From the NCBI RefSeq assembly GCF_026151205.1, contig NC_087079.1, forward strand, positions 6,794,169 through 6,854,168: a DNA stretch of 60,000 bases, read 5' to 3'. A program made the translations under genes and the position numbers. Below are positions 22,561 to 34,518 of the stretch, one piece after another (within the stretch, counting starts at the first letter, position 1; each line of letters opens with the position of its first letter). The notes under the pieces are model-generated. The model saw only the letters and a list, made by a program, of their open reading frames with translations, searched no databases and was not told the DNA's origin. The DNA comes from Bolinopsis microptera (Eukaryota; Ctenophora; Tentaculata; Lobata; Bolinopsidae).

Positions 22561-24597
22561 AGAACATCTTAATAATTTAATAAATGATTTGATATTGTGC
22601 TTAATATTGCAACCTGCAGTTTGGACCTTTACCCAACAAACATACCTTGAGTATTCATGATCTAAGAAGTGTTTATCCGGTGTATCGCCTTATTGAAATA
22701 ATGCAACCAAACCGTAATCTGTGTTTGATAAAAGTCATTTCATCACAGTATCTCTGACCTTCCCAAAGGCTGATCTTTCCTGCAAGGTGCTTTAAGAACT
22801 CAGATGTCTCTGGTGCCATTCCTCCAGCCTCCTGAACTTGTATTTAAAACTAGTGGGTATATTATACTCATTGGAGTTCCAAGAGCCTTTTTGCTTCAGC
22901 ATGATATATTCTTACAGTTAACAAGAAATGCGGCCGCTTTTTTTTGTGCATGGCCGCTCAATTTCCCGATCCGTGATGGCGTATTTTATCATTTTCTATA
23001 CAACCTGAGGACCCCAGTTTTTACTGTTTATAAGTATGCAGATATATGGCGAAGTGACAGGCCGAGCGCCACCAAGTTAATATAATTCCATATTGAATTT
23101 GAAAATCGTGTATATTTTTAAAAACCATATGCTTATTGTTTATGCAACCTGACACCCGACACGGATGTGTGCAAAATAGTATAAGTAACTCAAAATAATA
23201 ATAGTATGCTATCAATTAGTGCCTAGTGGGATATGTACATGGTGAAATTAACAATGTACTTGGTCAGTTCAGCGCCGCGCGCCAACAATTAGCTGATTCG
23301 GATTATTCAGCAAAATAACTTTGCGCAGGTAGTCACGTGGGCGATTACAGTGTACGTGTGCAGGCAGGTACGGTCGCTCGCACGCTCGCACGCTCGCAGG
23401 TACGGTCGCAAAGCTACCATATACAAAAAAAACCTCGTTCGCTAACCCTTGTCCTTGACTCTTTTGTGCCTTCGGCACTTTGAGTCATGGATCGGGAAAA
23501 AATGCCCTTTCCAATAGGTTCCAAATACTCCTAGCACTGACATCTAACCAGAACAAACTGCTTTGTTAGTCCCTGCAGGAAATTCTGTCCCGTTGACAGG
23601 AAGAAGGAAAACCCCCCGGTTCAGGGGTTACACCTTTACAGCCAGCAGTTTGCAAAATCTCAGCTATCAGTCAATCTCTGCAATCTGTCAATGAATTGTG
23701 GCGAATAGATACATATCAACCACATTGGCATATAAATGGGCGTTTATTGAGTTGTTACCAGCTGAATCAAAGTTGTACTTAGGTACTAGGACATTATTGA
23801 AATTATTGCTCGTGGAGACAGAATCCTTGTATGTTGTAAATTTCACATAACTATTGTAATCAGGATTTATTATATACATTGATTATTGTTATGATGTTAA
23901 CTTACTAACTTCATTCCCCTGTAAGGGTTCCAATCTAGGTTAATGGTATTTTCATTGTGAACACTACACACCGCGCGCAACACAATCTACGAACTCGAAA
24001 CTTTCGAGGTCTGTAACACTGGAAGGAAGCAATATCTAGACGATCTGGCACTTTCTGAGGCTTAAGCAACCTAAGAGAAATTAGGGGAACAACTCAGAAC
24101 AAATTTTAAGTGGATATTTTGGTGTTTGTCGATGTCCGAAATTTCGGCAGTATAGTGATCACAACACAGCTTCTGAAGGTTCTAGAAAGTTCCCAATACC
24201 GTCAGAGTGTTCAGGACACTCCATTCTATCATATAAGAACCCCAAAAGATGTCCCAGGGCTCGAGCAGAAAAGTGTGATATTTGCCCATAACAGCTATTT
24301 AACTGCGTACCCGGCCAGAATACATTAATAACCATGAATCTTTGCCTACTACGTAAAGCGCTTGTTTCACTACTGCAAGCGCAAGAGCTCTGGTTAGAGC
24401 AAGTTGTAACTTAAGAGAAAGTGATGGAAGCTAAGAACGTACCCCTTTCTCTGATGTAAAATCTAACTACAGTTTTTGTGCTTCATTCAGCTCAGTTGTA
24501 ACTTCTTCTTTTTTACTTTGAAAAACTCTATTCTCGATATTCAGATTTCAGTATTGATCCGAATAAGATTCTTCAAAAAGTCTCCTGGTTTTTTAAT
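22561..24597. other. Intergenic, dispersed-repeat material only
   Basis: No exon recognised. It holds the inverted copy (23404-23461) of the repeat at 14727, a GCTCGCAC direct repeat (23373-23399), and GACAGGCCGAGCGCCACC (23056-23073), which resembles the hAT-remnant interior near 52866. Confidence 0.4.
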
Positions 24598-25000
24598 ATT
24601 ATAAAATTATTCAAACAATATACACATAATATAGCAATGACCCTATATAAAATCTACCCTTTTAAGAATTAAAAAAAGTTTCCTAAACAATCAAAAATTA
24701 CCCTTGGCCTTGTGGCTCCAAGTTAAGATCTAGACTGTTTATATCAACAATGTTTTTTCTCGCACCTCTGTCTCCACGGAGAGAAATCACTGTTGTTCTT
24801 AGGATTTCAAAGCAAAGGCGCTTTCTAATGTATCTTACAGCAACCGAGTACCTCTGGCCAGTGTGGTACTCCATCTTACTGGCCAGCTTCTTAACCAGTC
24901 TTTCAGCTTCACCACCCATTCCACCAGAAGTCGAGAAAACTAAAGGTGTGAAGCTTCCTTTCTCCACTTCAAGAACCCTTGCGTTGTAACATCGCTTTTT
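24598..25000 (-). mobile_element. LINE/retroelement ORF C-terminal fragment
   Basis: On the minus strand about 24698-25000 encodes YNARVLEVEKGSFTPLVFST, then GGMGGEAERLVKKLASKMEY and RYSVAVRYIRKRLCFEILRT. This is the familiar tail found after the reverse transcriptase of many invertebrate retroelement ORFs (N-RV..VE-G-FTPLVFS...GG-G-EA...LRC-L-F.LLR). No RT motif remains. Below it, 24600-24660 carries a sequence that recurs inverted at about 51208-51270, probably the family's 3' UTR. Confidence 0.65.
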
Positions 25001-26756
25001 CTCCTGGTTGATTATATGTTGCTTTTATTGGATTTGCATTTGACACCGCTGCGCGCAGTGTTGTGACCGCTCTTCGTCTTATTTTACACATATTTGGACG
25101 TTGCCAATTCATTCCATTGATAATTTTGAAGTTTTAACATTTTTATACTAAATTCTTTTTTAATTTGGTTCTAAAACGATTAGGCTTGCTTTCTATGAAA
25201 CTTTAATGTACTTTCGTAAAATAATTTTGATGTGGCAGCGATTTGAAAAAGAAATTATTTAAAAATGATACAAAAAAATCGGACATTTTTTGATATTAAA
25301 ACATATATAACTTGGGCTGTGTTGACAGTAGAAAAATTAATTAACCTCTATCCGACAGCTTTAAAAATTTTCTAGGCGCCGCGCAAATCCACGCGCGCAT
25401 TTTAGCGTGTCAAAATCGTTTAAAACTAGAATTAGTTGATGAAGGAGCATAATGCAGATCATACGTTGTACGTGTATGTGGTGTGATCATTATAATTTCG
25501 CGCTATTTCTTGTTTCTGCACTCGCTTTGAACTTTGGCTTTAACAGCAGTTATCGACTTAGCTGTATTACATAGTGTACTTGGTACATAATTGATCAAAA
25601 GGGCTCGTGTTACTTTAACATCACTTTTGAATTTCACGAAAGCAGATAAAAGGTAGGTTTTCGTTGAATCAAAGTAAGCTAATATCAATTAGAACGAGTA
25701 TAATTGTTTTACTTTAAAACATCGCTTGGTACTGTCAGCCTATTTTATAGTTAACTAACGACATTCTGGATGATGATTAATCACTCTACACTCGACTGTC
25801 ACGTGACTTTTTAAACACGTTCTCTTGGTGGCCCTGAATGACTATTCGAAATCATAGCCCTCTAATCTGATGCCAACCTTAACCCTAACCCAATCCCTAA
25901 CAAAAGCATATGCTGAAACCCTAACCCTACAAGTTTTGTTTTTCGCAAATATCTCGGCAGGGGAGCATTTTAACATGTCATGGGGGTGATTCGGAATCAG
26001 CGGCGGAAAATACATCGATTTAAGCTGGTTTCAACTGTCGGGGGCCCTTTTAGAACAATCTCGAAGATCGACTGTAGAGTGATTTAGCACGCTCGACATT
26101 CTCGCTTTAGGTTATTTTATATAAAACAGTTTTACCACTGTGAGTTGTTCAAGCATTGCACTAGTTTATTACAAAGATTATTAAAACCTTGCGGTAAAAT
26201 TATTATTATACAAGCACCCATAAATGACAAAAGTCACTTAATTTCAACATTGCTTTTGTAATTTCCTACAGCTCTTACTTGCAGGTCGCCCCGTGGTGGT
26301 TCATGGAATTGGAGGCGTCTAAAAAAACTGACTGAACTATACACTATAATCTAATTTATATGATTAGTGCTTATTAACCTCTTCGAGCCTTTTATTAAAT
26401 CTACAAATGAACTTGCAATGTTTTGCAGTTTTAGTGACGCTGCAGAAAATAGATTGAAGAAACTCCGGAATACTCAATACTGTGGATTGGGAGGAGGAGA
26501 AAGTGATAATCCTGTTATATGGACTGTTTCTAGGACACGATAAACTTCCTAATAAGGTATGTGTTTAGGATACGATAAACTTCTTGAGAGAATCGTGTTA
26601 AGAGTTCAATTTTGAGATATATCCTCCTGAGGATGAAAGTTTGGTTACCAAGTGAGATGACACAGTCAGTTACTTAGATACCGTGGTTACTAAATGACGG
26701 CAAATCAGTGACTCTAGGGACGGAATTGTATGATAATTGCCAGAATTATGTTAAAT
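25001..26756. other. Intergenic; degenerate telomere-like run
   Basis: No exon recognised. At 25878-25930 several CCTAACCC / CCCTAACCCTA segments form a degenerate interstitial telomere-like stretch. The core CTGCGCGCAGTGTTGTGACC at about 25049-25068 recurs inverted at about 29802-29821. Confidence 0.4.
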
Positions 26757-28308
26757 ATGAAATGAGTGCCAGGAGTCAGTTTTGTGGGTTATATTACTGG
26801 CTTTAAAGGGGTTTTAAAAAGGTGTAAATAGTTGGATAAGTGTAAAACACATTGTCTGGCCGTTTAAGATCCTGAAATGAGTGCCAGGAGTCAGTTTTGT
26901 GGGTTATATTGCTGACTTTAAAGGGGTTTTAAAAAGGTGTAAATAGTTGGATAAGTGTAAAACACATTGTCTGGCCGTTTAAGATCCTGAAATGAGTGCC
27001 AGGAGTCAGTTTTGTGGATTATATTGCTGACTTTAAAGGGGTTTTAAAAAGGTGTAATTAGTTGAATGAGTGTAAAACACGTTATTTGGCCGTTTAAGAT
27101 CCTGAAATGAGTGCCAGGAGTCAGTTTTGTGGATTATATTGCTGACTTTAAAGGGGTTTTAAAAAGGTGTAAATAGTTGAATAAGTGTAAAACACGTTAT
27201 TTGGCCGTTTAAGATCCTGAAATGAGTGCCAGGAGTCAGTTTTGTGGGTTATATTACTGGCTTTAAAGGGGTTTTAAAAAGGTGTAAATAGTTGGATAAG
27301 TGTAAAACACATTGTCTGGCCGTTTAAGATCCTGAAATGAGTGCCAGGAGTCAGTTTTGTGGATTATATTGCTGACTTTAAAGGGGTTTTAAAAAGGTGT
27401 AAATAGTTGGATAAGTGTAAAACACGTTATTTGGCCGTTTAAGATCCTGAAATGAGTGCCAGGATTCAGTTTTGTGGATTATATTGCTGACTTTAAAGGG
27501 GTTTTAAAAAGGTGTAAATAGTTGGATAAGTGTAAAACACATTGTCTGGCCGTTTAAGATCCTGAAATGAGTGCCAGGATTCAGTTTTGTGGATTATATT
27601 GCTGACTTTAAAGGGGTTTTAAAAAGGTGTAAATAGTTGGATAAGTGTAAAACACATTGTCTGGCCGTTTAAGATCCTGAAATGAGTGCCAGGAGTCAGT
27701 TTTGTGGATTATATTGCTGACTTTAAAGGGGTTTTAAAAAGGTGTAAATAGTTGAATAAGTGTAAAACACGTTATTTGGCCGTTTAAGATCCTGAAATGA
27801 GTGCCAGGAGTCAGTTTTGTGGGTTATATTACTGGCTTTAAAGGGGGTTTAAAAAGGTGTAAATAGTTGGATAAGTGTAAAACACATTGTCTGGCCGTTT
27901 AAGATCCTGAAATGAGTGCCAGGAGTCAGTTTTGTGGATTATATTGCTGACTTTAAAGGGGTTTTAAAAAGGTGTAAATAGTTGGATAAGTGTAAAACAC
28001 ATTGTCTGGCCGTTTAAGATCCTGAAATGAGTGCCAGGATTCAGTTTTGTGGATTATATTGCTGACTTTAAAGGGGTTTAAAAAGGTGTAAATAGTTGGA
28101 TAAGTGTAAAACACATTGTTTGGCCGTTTAAGATCCTGAAATGAGTGCCAGGAGTCAGTTTTGTGGATTATATTACTGGCTTTAAAGGGGTTTTAAAAAG
28201 GTGTAAATAGTTGGATTAGTGTAAAACACATTGTCTGGCCGTTTAAGAACCTGAAATGAGTGCCAGGAGTCAGTTTTGTGGGTTATATTACTGGCTTTAA
28301 ACTTTCAG
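26757..28308. repeat. 115-bp minisatellite, about 13.5 copies
   Basis: Units start near CCTGAAATGAGTGCCAGGAG and recur every 115 bp (26871, 26986, 27101 and on). Copies differ by linked variants (CATTGTCTGG versus CGTTATTTGG; GGGTTATATTACTGG versus GGATTATATTGCTGA) that come in blocks, suggesting unequal crossover or conversion. No open reading frame is kept. Confidence 0.95.
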
Positions 28309-30693
28309 AAATACTAAGTTTGACCCAGATTTAAAGGTCGCTACTGAATGTAATATTTCAGTTAACAACTCTACCTCGATTCGATGCAGTGGGAGAGGTT
28401 GAAGTTGACGTTTAAGCAGTCACCCTGCCGAACAAAAAATCTTTCAGGCCAAGAGGCTAGGTGACTAGAAACTCAATCACTATATCCGTGAAACTTGTCT
28501 GGAGCACTGTTATGTGAGTTATTTTACCTTCTAATTTCCAATGAGCATGAAAATTACCCAGGTTCATGGAATGCACAAAAATGAACAAAAATTGATATTC
28601 TCCTAAAAGTGGTGAGAACGGTTCAAAACTGGCCGGAAAGCGTTTAGATTGGTCCTAGGACCACTCAAACCAAGTTTGGGAATCACTACATGTCTACAAC
28701 CTATGTAACCAATGTTCCAAAATGTTCCAATTTTGTCCCAATAATTCGTTCACCAGCCTACCTCGCGTTCACCAGCATGCGCTGTGACCATCATGGTCAC
28801 AGCGCAAGATGCGCGCATTTTAAAATTGCGGGAACACATTTTAATTGCCATTGTACATTGTACTTGTAGTGCATAGTGGAGTGTGTGGTCTGATAGTAGA
28901 CAGAGGATTTATTTGAAACATTCCCGTTGCCTTCAACTCTTCTTTGCACTGACTATTTGATTGCTTAAACGAATAGGCGAGCCTTCAATTTAAACATTAG
29001 TTTCAATGTTTTCATAGTTTTATGATGCAAATATGATTTTTCCATTTACATAACTGATAATACCCCCAATATCTTTTCAGGTGTGGAGGTCGGACCGAAA
29101 CTAATCAGACACTAAACATTAACGAGGACCAATTATTTTACTCCTTTAATGATGAATAATTATAAAGATCGCTGATTGCTTTTACTAATATATAGTGTTA
29201 AAATGAAAGAGAAACTGTTGAGACAAAAGAGAAAAACGCACTCATTTATTTATAGTTTTATGTCTTAACAATGTTATTCGAAAGCTAATTTTAAAAGCTG
29301 GCTCTAATTCCTTGCTAAATGATTTGGGAAGGTGTAAGGGCTAAACATGCCTGTAGACATCATTTTCAGTGGGTTTTATGAAGTTTATGATTAGGGTATA
29401 TTTTGGGACTGAAATAAGCGCAAGACCTTCGACGTTTCTATTCCTACTGTTTTTTTAATTTAGCAAATATACCAAAAAAAATTATACTGTCGTAAAGATA
29501 AAATGTTTAGTTATCGGATAGATACTTTAAAATTAAGTATTAAAATAACCGAGCTAAGATATTCAATGTTAAACTCAAAAATGTTCACGCGTTTATGAAG
29601 AAATATTTAATTCTGCGCGTAGTTTTTTGGGTCACAACTATGGCAAATTTTTAACAATTTTGTTCATAATTTCAAAATGTTATTTAGTAGACAAATTACT
29701 TTCGGACTAAATCCATATTGTTTATTCAAATCTAAAAGAAACAACATTTATTTGACTTCAAAATTGTTCAATCTGAATACGAGCTAATTACGACGAAGGG
29801 AGGTCACAACACTGCGCGCAGGAGTGTTTGATGTTGTTTTGCAGAACATATAAGTATGTTTGCTTTTCAACTGTCGATCTTTTTTATAATGAGTCGGCGC
29901 GGCCCGCGTCCTTAACGGGTGATACTCGTAAAATAATGAATATCTGTTCCATATACCAGGACCGTCGACGAGTCCAACCCGGCGCGCGTCCTGGTAGGTT
30001 GTAAACCTACAACCCGTGTCCCCGCAATTGTGCTGATCTAGCAAATTCATGGTTAGTTGTTAACAAATTGCCTAACGTTGTATAGTAGACCCACCGCGCA
30101 ACTTTCGACACAATATTTAAAATTGGTTGTAGCGCACTATTGGGCCTCGCATCTGGCATCAAATAATGTTTTTTGCTAGATCGCATCGGCAATCAAATGA
30201 CCCATAAAAACGAGCTATAAAATATTGACATTGTGAATCAACGATATTGGCGATACACTAAGTGAAACGACAATGGGTGTCACGACGTGATACAAAATAA
30301 ACTTTATTTGGTGCGCGGCACGAGCCAGTCAGTGTATTGTGTGCATTGTGCCACAAATGTACCGTCAATCAAAGTGGTTTATTGTAGCGTGATGTACTAC
30401 TGTGTCACACATCAAATAATTATCATTCTTGCTTCACAAGGTTGTAGCACTTTCTATTCGGCCGCTACGAGGGATCGGCATCGTCAATGGTCAATCAAAC
30501 TGATTTATCATATTCCCGTAGGGCCAGAAAAAGATAAAATGTACGTACGTGCGCGCGCGTTCCGCAGAGTTTGGCGCGCCAAGAGGATCAAGTATAAAGA
30601 CAATGTCAGCTAGTTGTATAGCTGTTCGATGATAGCATTCGATTGCCTTCCATCTCCAGCAGTGCCGCATCACCAAAACAAACATTAACTCTA
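28309..30693. other. Intergenic, CpG-richer patches, no gene recognised
   Basis: Contains a 29-bp palindrome (28778-28806; arms TGCGCTGTGACCAT, one-base centre) and CpG-rich patches at 29880-30030 and 30540-30590. Short open frames are present but none has a recognisable motif. Confidence 0.4.
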
Positions 30694-30701
30694 TTTATAA
30701 C

Positions 30702-30989
30702 CAGTGGCGTAACGAAGGGCCCTGCTGACCCCGCTGTGCAGGGGGGCGCCGTCTTAGGGGGGCGCCAAATCGTCGTTTGAATGTGGGACAATTTCGAAAA
30801 CTTAACTAAAGTACTAGCAAAACTGCGCGTTTTGATCTAGATACACACTTTTTTAGAGATTTTACCGGCGTATCCTCTAAAATCACCTAATTTGTTCAAT
30901 TTTAGGGAGGGGCACCAAAAGGGGAGGGGGCGCCAACAGGGGGGCGCCTTTTCGGCAGGGGGGCGCCAACAGGCAACGTTACGCCACTG
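30702..30989. mobile_element. hAT-type MITE, complete, with 8-bp target duplication
   Basis: A 288-bp element with terminal inverted repeats CAGTGGCGTAACG ... CGTTACGCCACTG, flanked on both sides by TTTATAAC (30694-30701 and 30990-30997). An 8-bp duplication and CA-G TIRs are the signature of hAT transposons. The inside is GC-rich (GGGGGGCGCC repeated) and non-coding, so it is a non-autonomous element. Related fragments lie at 47462-47537, 52763-52922 and 52963-53178. Confidence 0.9.
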
Positions 30990-30997
30990 TTTATAAC

Positions 30998-33367
30998 ATT
31001 AGCACTGCGAACGCGACCAGTCGGCCGCTTTGATTTATTCCCACCAGATTCCACGGGTGGCGTGAATTTATAAGGGCTTGTTTACATACTTCTTCGGCAC
31101 CTTCAGGAGAGGAGTTTGAAATTGCTGACGGAGGGGGGAGGGTAGGGGTTAATTATGGCTTGTTGACGTCATCAAAAATCATGATTTTGACAAAATTCAT
31201 GATTTTATGCAAGAATAAAACGATAAAACTCTGCTGATTCTCTGGTCATTTTGTACTCCTAACGGTACCTATCAAGTTATTTGATAGATAGGGAGAATGA
31301 TCAACATTGTAGGTCGATTGTAAATAAACCTAAATAAAATTGTTGCTATCTAAAAGATATTGTAAACCTGAAGTTTTTGTTCAGAAAAGGCGGGAGGGGG
31401 TTCAGCATATCCTGACGTCATTAGGGGTGGGGGTTTTATTGTTTGGTACTCACTGTCCCAAACGAGGGATCTAAAAAGAACAACAGATTGTTGTGGTAAT
31501 ATGTATAGACAATCCCTTGTGAGCAGCGAACTGTAGCCTAGTGTGTTACAGATAGTGTAACTGGTGAGAAAGGCAACTCAGAATCAATCTATTGGCAACT
31601 CGGTACTGGGCCAGAATCAATCTATTGATGATATATACAGCACAAAACGAAGTGGCAAATACTTCAGAATGTAGGATTTTCATTTGACAGGTCCAACGTT
31701 GTTGAAAGGACATAATATTATAAGCTAATTGTTTATTTACAGCCCTTAATTCTTTAAATCTCTTACATCGTAGATTACTCTGAAAATTCCAGCCTTCATA
31801 TAATTTAAAACTTAATTAGTGTATTTTACATAGTAACAATAAGATGGATATGCAGTACGTATAATACACTCACAAGCAGCTCTCCTGTTTGTCGAGAGCA
31901 TCCTCTCATAATGTAGATTCGAAAAAGTTCCAAAAATTAGAAAATTTTTCAAATTAACCAATGGTCGCTTTAGCTTTATCATAAAGTCTCAGAATGTGGT
32001 GAGGCCTCTAGTAGTCTAGGCCACCCGTGTGCTCATCGGTAAAACGATAGTTGTCAAAAGATTGGTCTTGCCTTTAAAACTGGATTGGCTATCAATGTTC
32101 AGTGTTCACAAGCAATCCCTTCTTTAAAATTTGAATTGAATCTAGTCGTCATTGAATATTAAAGCCACGGAGATTTAAAGCATGGATTTTCAAACTTTTG
32201 ACCAGTCGTTCTATCTCTGAGAACACATACGAGTAATTTGTAATTAAATCACTTTGGCACATTTTCGAAATCGAGTTAGGATCCGGTCACCGGTGATTGT
32301 CTTTGTACGAGATTTTTCGAAACGTGTAGACGGAATGTTTCTAACACGAACTGTTTTGGAACATTTTTGAAACACCTCTTTATTCCTCAAGGGAAACATC
32401 TGCTGAATAATTTATCTTAGAAACAAGATCAGCAAATTCGAGCTGTTGAAAATGTTGTTTGCAGCCAGTCCAAATTCTAACGTGCTGTGACAGCTCAGAA
32501 CCGAAGTATACGCTTTTTTGTAGTTTCCATTATAAAATATTTGTCCAAACTCTGCCTCAAAAGGTATGACATGAGGGCAGTTTATTCTAACAACAAATAT
32601 CTGAACTTAAGTGAGATCAGAGATGATGCGCTGAGACGATCATCCTATAAACCACGTGTCACTTGTTTACAAAACACCAAAATAACACAATTTCACCACA
32701 ACCACTCAATACTCCCCCTGAACTTGTGGCTTATTTCTAATAATAGCACCAGTGTGAGTGCTACCAGCACTAAGCTTTGCACACAGTACACATCACACAG
32801 TACTCAACCAGGAAAAGATTAAAAGTGTGCTGATGTCATAGCTCATGTGTACTACAAGTGTACTGCGCGGCATTCGGTCAATCGGTATTTGAGGAATGTG
32901 TAGGCTATTTCTGTTGCTTTTTCTATAATTACACAAACAGAAATACAAATATGCAAGCAGGCTGGAAGCGAGAGGTGGTTGTTGTATTTGGTGGAGCGGA
33001 GTTTTGCCACATTATCTGTGTTCCAGAGCGGAAATAGCTGGAATATGTACCGTGTCTAAAGATGGCTTGGTGAGAAACACATATTTAGCTCACACATTGT
33101 AATTACTGACTACAGTTTGGTATTTGTGGAACGTTGGGTTACGTGGAGAATCAAGTACAAACACTTTAATTGTTAAAAAGTTACACATTAAGTCAACGAT
33201 ATCAATAAAAGTGTTTAAAAACTTCTTTAAAATATTATAGGATAATAGGATATGAGATGGAACTAGACACAGTACTCAAGTACATACTGCACTGCAGTCT
33301 GCAGTATGTACTCGAGTACTGTAGTCTACAAGTCAACAAGTACATACTGCAGTCTGCAACAAGGAAG
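30998..33367. other. Intergenic, no gene recognised
   Basis: An open frame at 32487-32822 (plus) has no recognisable motif and ordinary composition; I do not call it. A direct/inverted run of AAGTACATACTGCAGTCTGC-like sequence lies at 33275-33358. Confidence 0.35.
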
Positions 33368-33759
33368 TTAACAAATCCCTCTTAACTTGTGGTAAGCACT
33401 AGATAAATCCTGTAAAGAGGATGACAAGCTAACATCAGTAACACTAGTAGTAGTACTCCTCTTCTCCCTCACTCCTCTCAACTTAACAACAGTCTCATAC
33501 AACTGCTCAGCACTGAGTCCGCTCATCTCCCCCTCACCAGCTGCTTGTTTAACATGTCCCTGTAAACCAGCAGGGGTCTGAGAGCAGTGAACTGATATGG
33601 AGTACAAGTCACGTGGTTTAGAGTCTGAGTCACGTGGTCCAATGTCACGTGGTCTAGTAGAGTTGATGTACTGTTGGAGGAGTGTTGGTAGAGGGCGGGT
33701 GGTGTAGTGAGGATGGGTATTGTTTGCGGAGGAGTACAGGGTTCTGGTGTACACTTTAT
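33368..33759 (-). CDS. Last exon of unrecognised gene, two possible frames
   Basis: Acceptor AATTGTTCAG at 33760. If the preceding exon uses the good donor TTCAGT/GTGAGT (phase 0), the frame is IKCTPEPCTPPQ...LRPLLVYRDMLNKQL, ending at TGA 33523-33525, 79 codons including the stop. A second frame in the same exon stays open to 33368 and encodes LSAEQLYETVVKLRGVREKR and SLQDLSSAYHKLRG, which looks more like a folded helical segment but would need a different upstream phase. Three GACCACGTGAC-type repeats run through both frames. I cannot decide between them from sequence alone. Confidence 0.45.
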
Positions 33760-33953
33760 CTGAACAATTAGAAGAGTTTTAATTTAGAGTCGGTTTATTA
33801 TTGTGTTATTCTAGGGCGCTAAATCAAATCAATCATTAAATTTTAGACCTGTAAATTCAATGGACTCAATTTATTGTCGACAACTCATCGTATTAATTTG
33901 ATAATCAGACCAAATTATTAGAAACAAAACCCACAAGTTGCACAGTAACTCAC

Positions 33954-34163
33954 ACTGAAACAGATGTCTGTCCTGAGGAAGCAGAGCCCGATAACCTCAG
34001 GACACTTGTAGATAAGTGTGACAGTGACACTCACTGTCACAAGCTCAGAGATTGAGGGTAACTGGACGGTTACCAGAGCCTCCTGGTTACTAGGCAACAG
34101 GGTCATCACGTGACAGTCACCTATGTGGTGGAGAAGGGTGGGCAGGGAGGGTTTTAGTTCCAC
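33954..34163 (-). CDS. Internal exon of unrecognised gene, acceptor amplified
   Basis: Encodes 70 codons, phase 0 at both ends: VELKPSLPTLLHHIGDCHVM, then SNQEALVTVQLPSISELVTV and SVTVTLIYKCPE, a beta-strand-rich pattern. The donor is AGT/GTGAGT (or GAG/GTTATC). The acceptor CCCTCCCCAG/GTGGAAC and the exon's first 19 or so bases form the unit of the adjoining 26-bp array, so the true acceptor may be any of several copies. It joins in phase with the exon at 35242-35442. Family not recognised. Confidence 0.6.
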
Positions 34164-34518
34164 CTGGGGAGGGAGGGTTTTAGTTCCACCTGGGGAGGGA
34201 GGGTTTTAGTTCCACCTGGGGAGGGAGAGTTTTAGTTCCACCTGGGGAGAAAGGGTTTTAGTTCCACCTGGGGAGGGAGAGTTTTAGTTCCACCTGGGGA
34301 GAAAGGGTTTTAGTTCCACCTGGGGAGGGAGGGTTTTAGTTCCACCTGGGGAGAAAGGGTTTTAGTTCCACCTGGGGAGGGAGGGTTTTAGTTCCACCTG
34401 GGGAGGGAGGGTTTTAGTTCCACCTGGGGGGGAGAAAGGGTTTTAGTTCCACCTGGGGAGGGAGGGTTTTAGTTCCACCTGGGGAGGGAGGGTTTTAGTT
34501 CCACCTGGGGAGAAAGGG
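34144..34518. repeat. 26-bp minisatellite built from a splice acceptor
   Basis: About 14 copies of a 26-bp unit; on the coding (minus) strand each unit reads CCCTCCCCAG/GTGGAACTAA plus AACCCTC. It begins inside the exon at 33954-34163, so every unit repeats that exon's polypyrimidine tract, AG and first bases. Variants (AGGGAGGG versus AGAAAGGG) change the pyrimidine tract strength between copies. Confidence 0.93.

Noticed and set aside
25878-25930. True chromosome end
   Set aside because: Only a few degenerate CCCTAA units in the middle of unique sequence; interstitial, not terminal.
26757-28308. CRISPR array
   Set aside because: Units are contiguous and nearly identical with no unique spacers, and the genome is animal; it is a minisatellite.
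32487-32822. 111-aa plus-strand frame
   Set aside because: No homology recognised and no supporting splice or regulatory signals.
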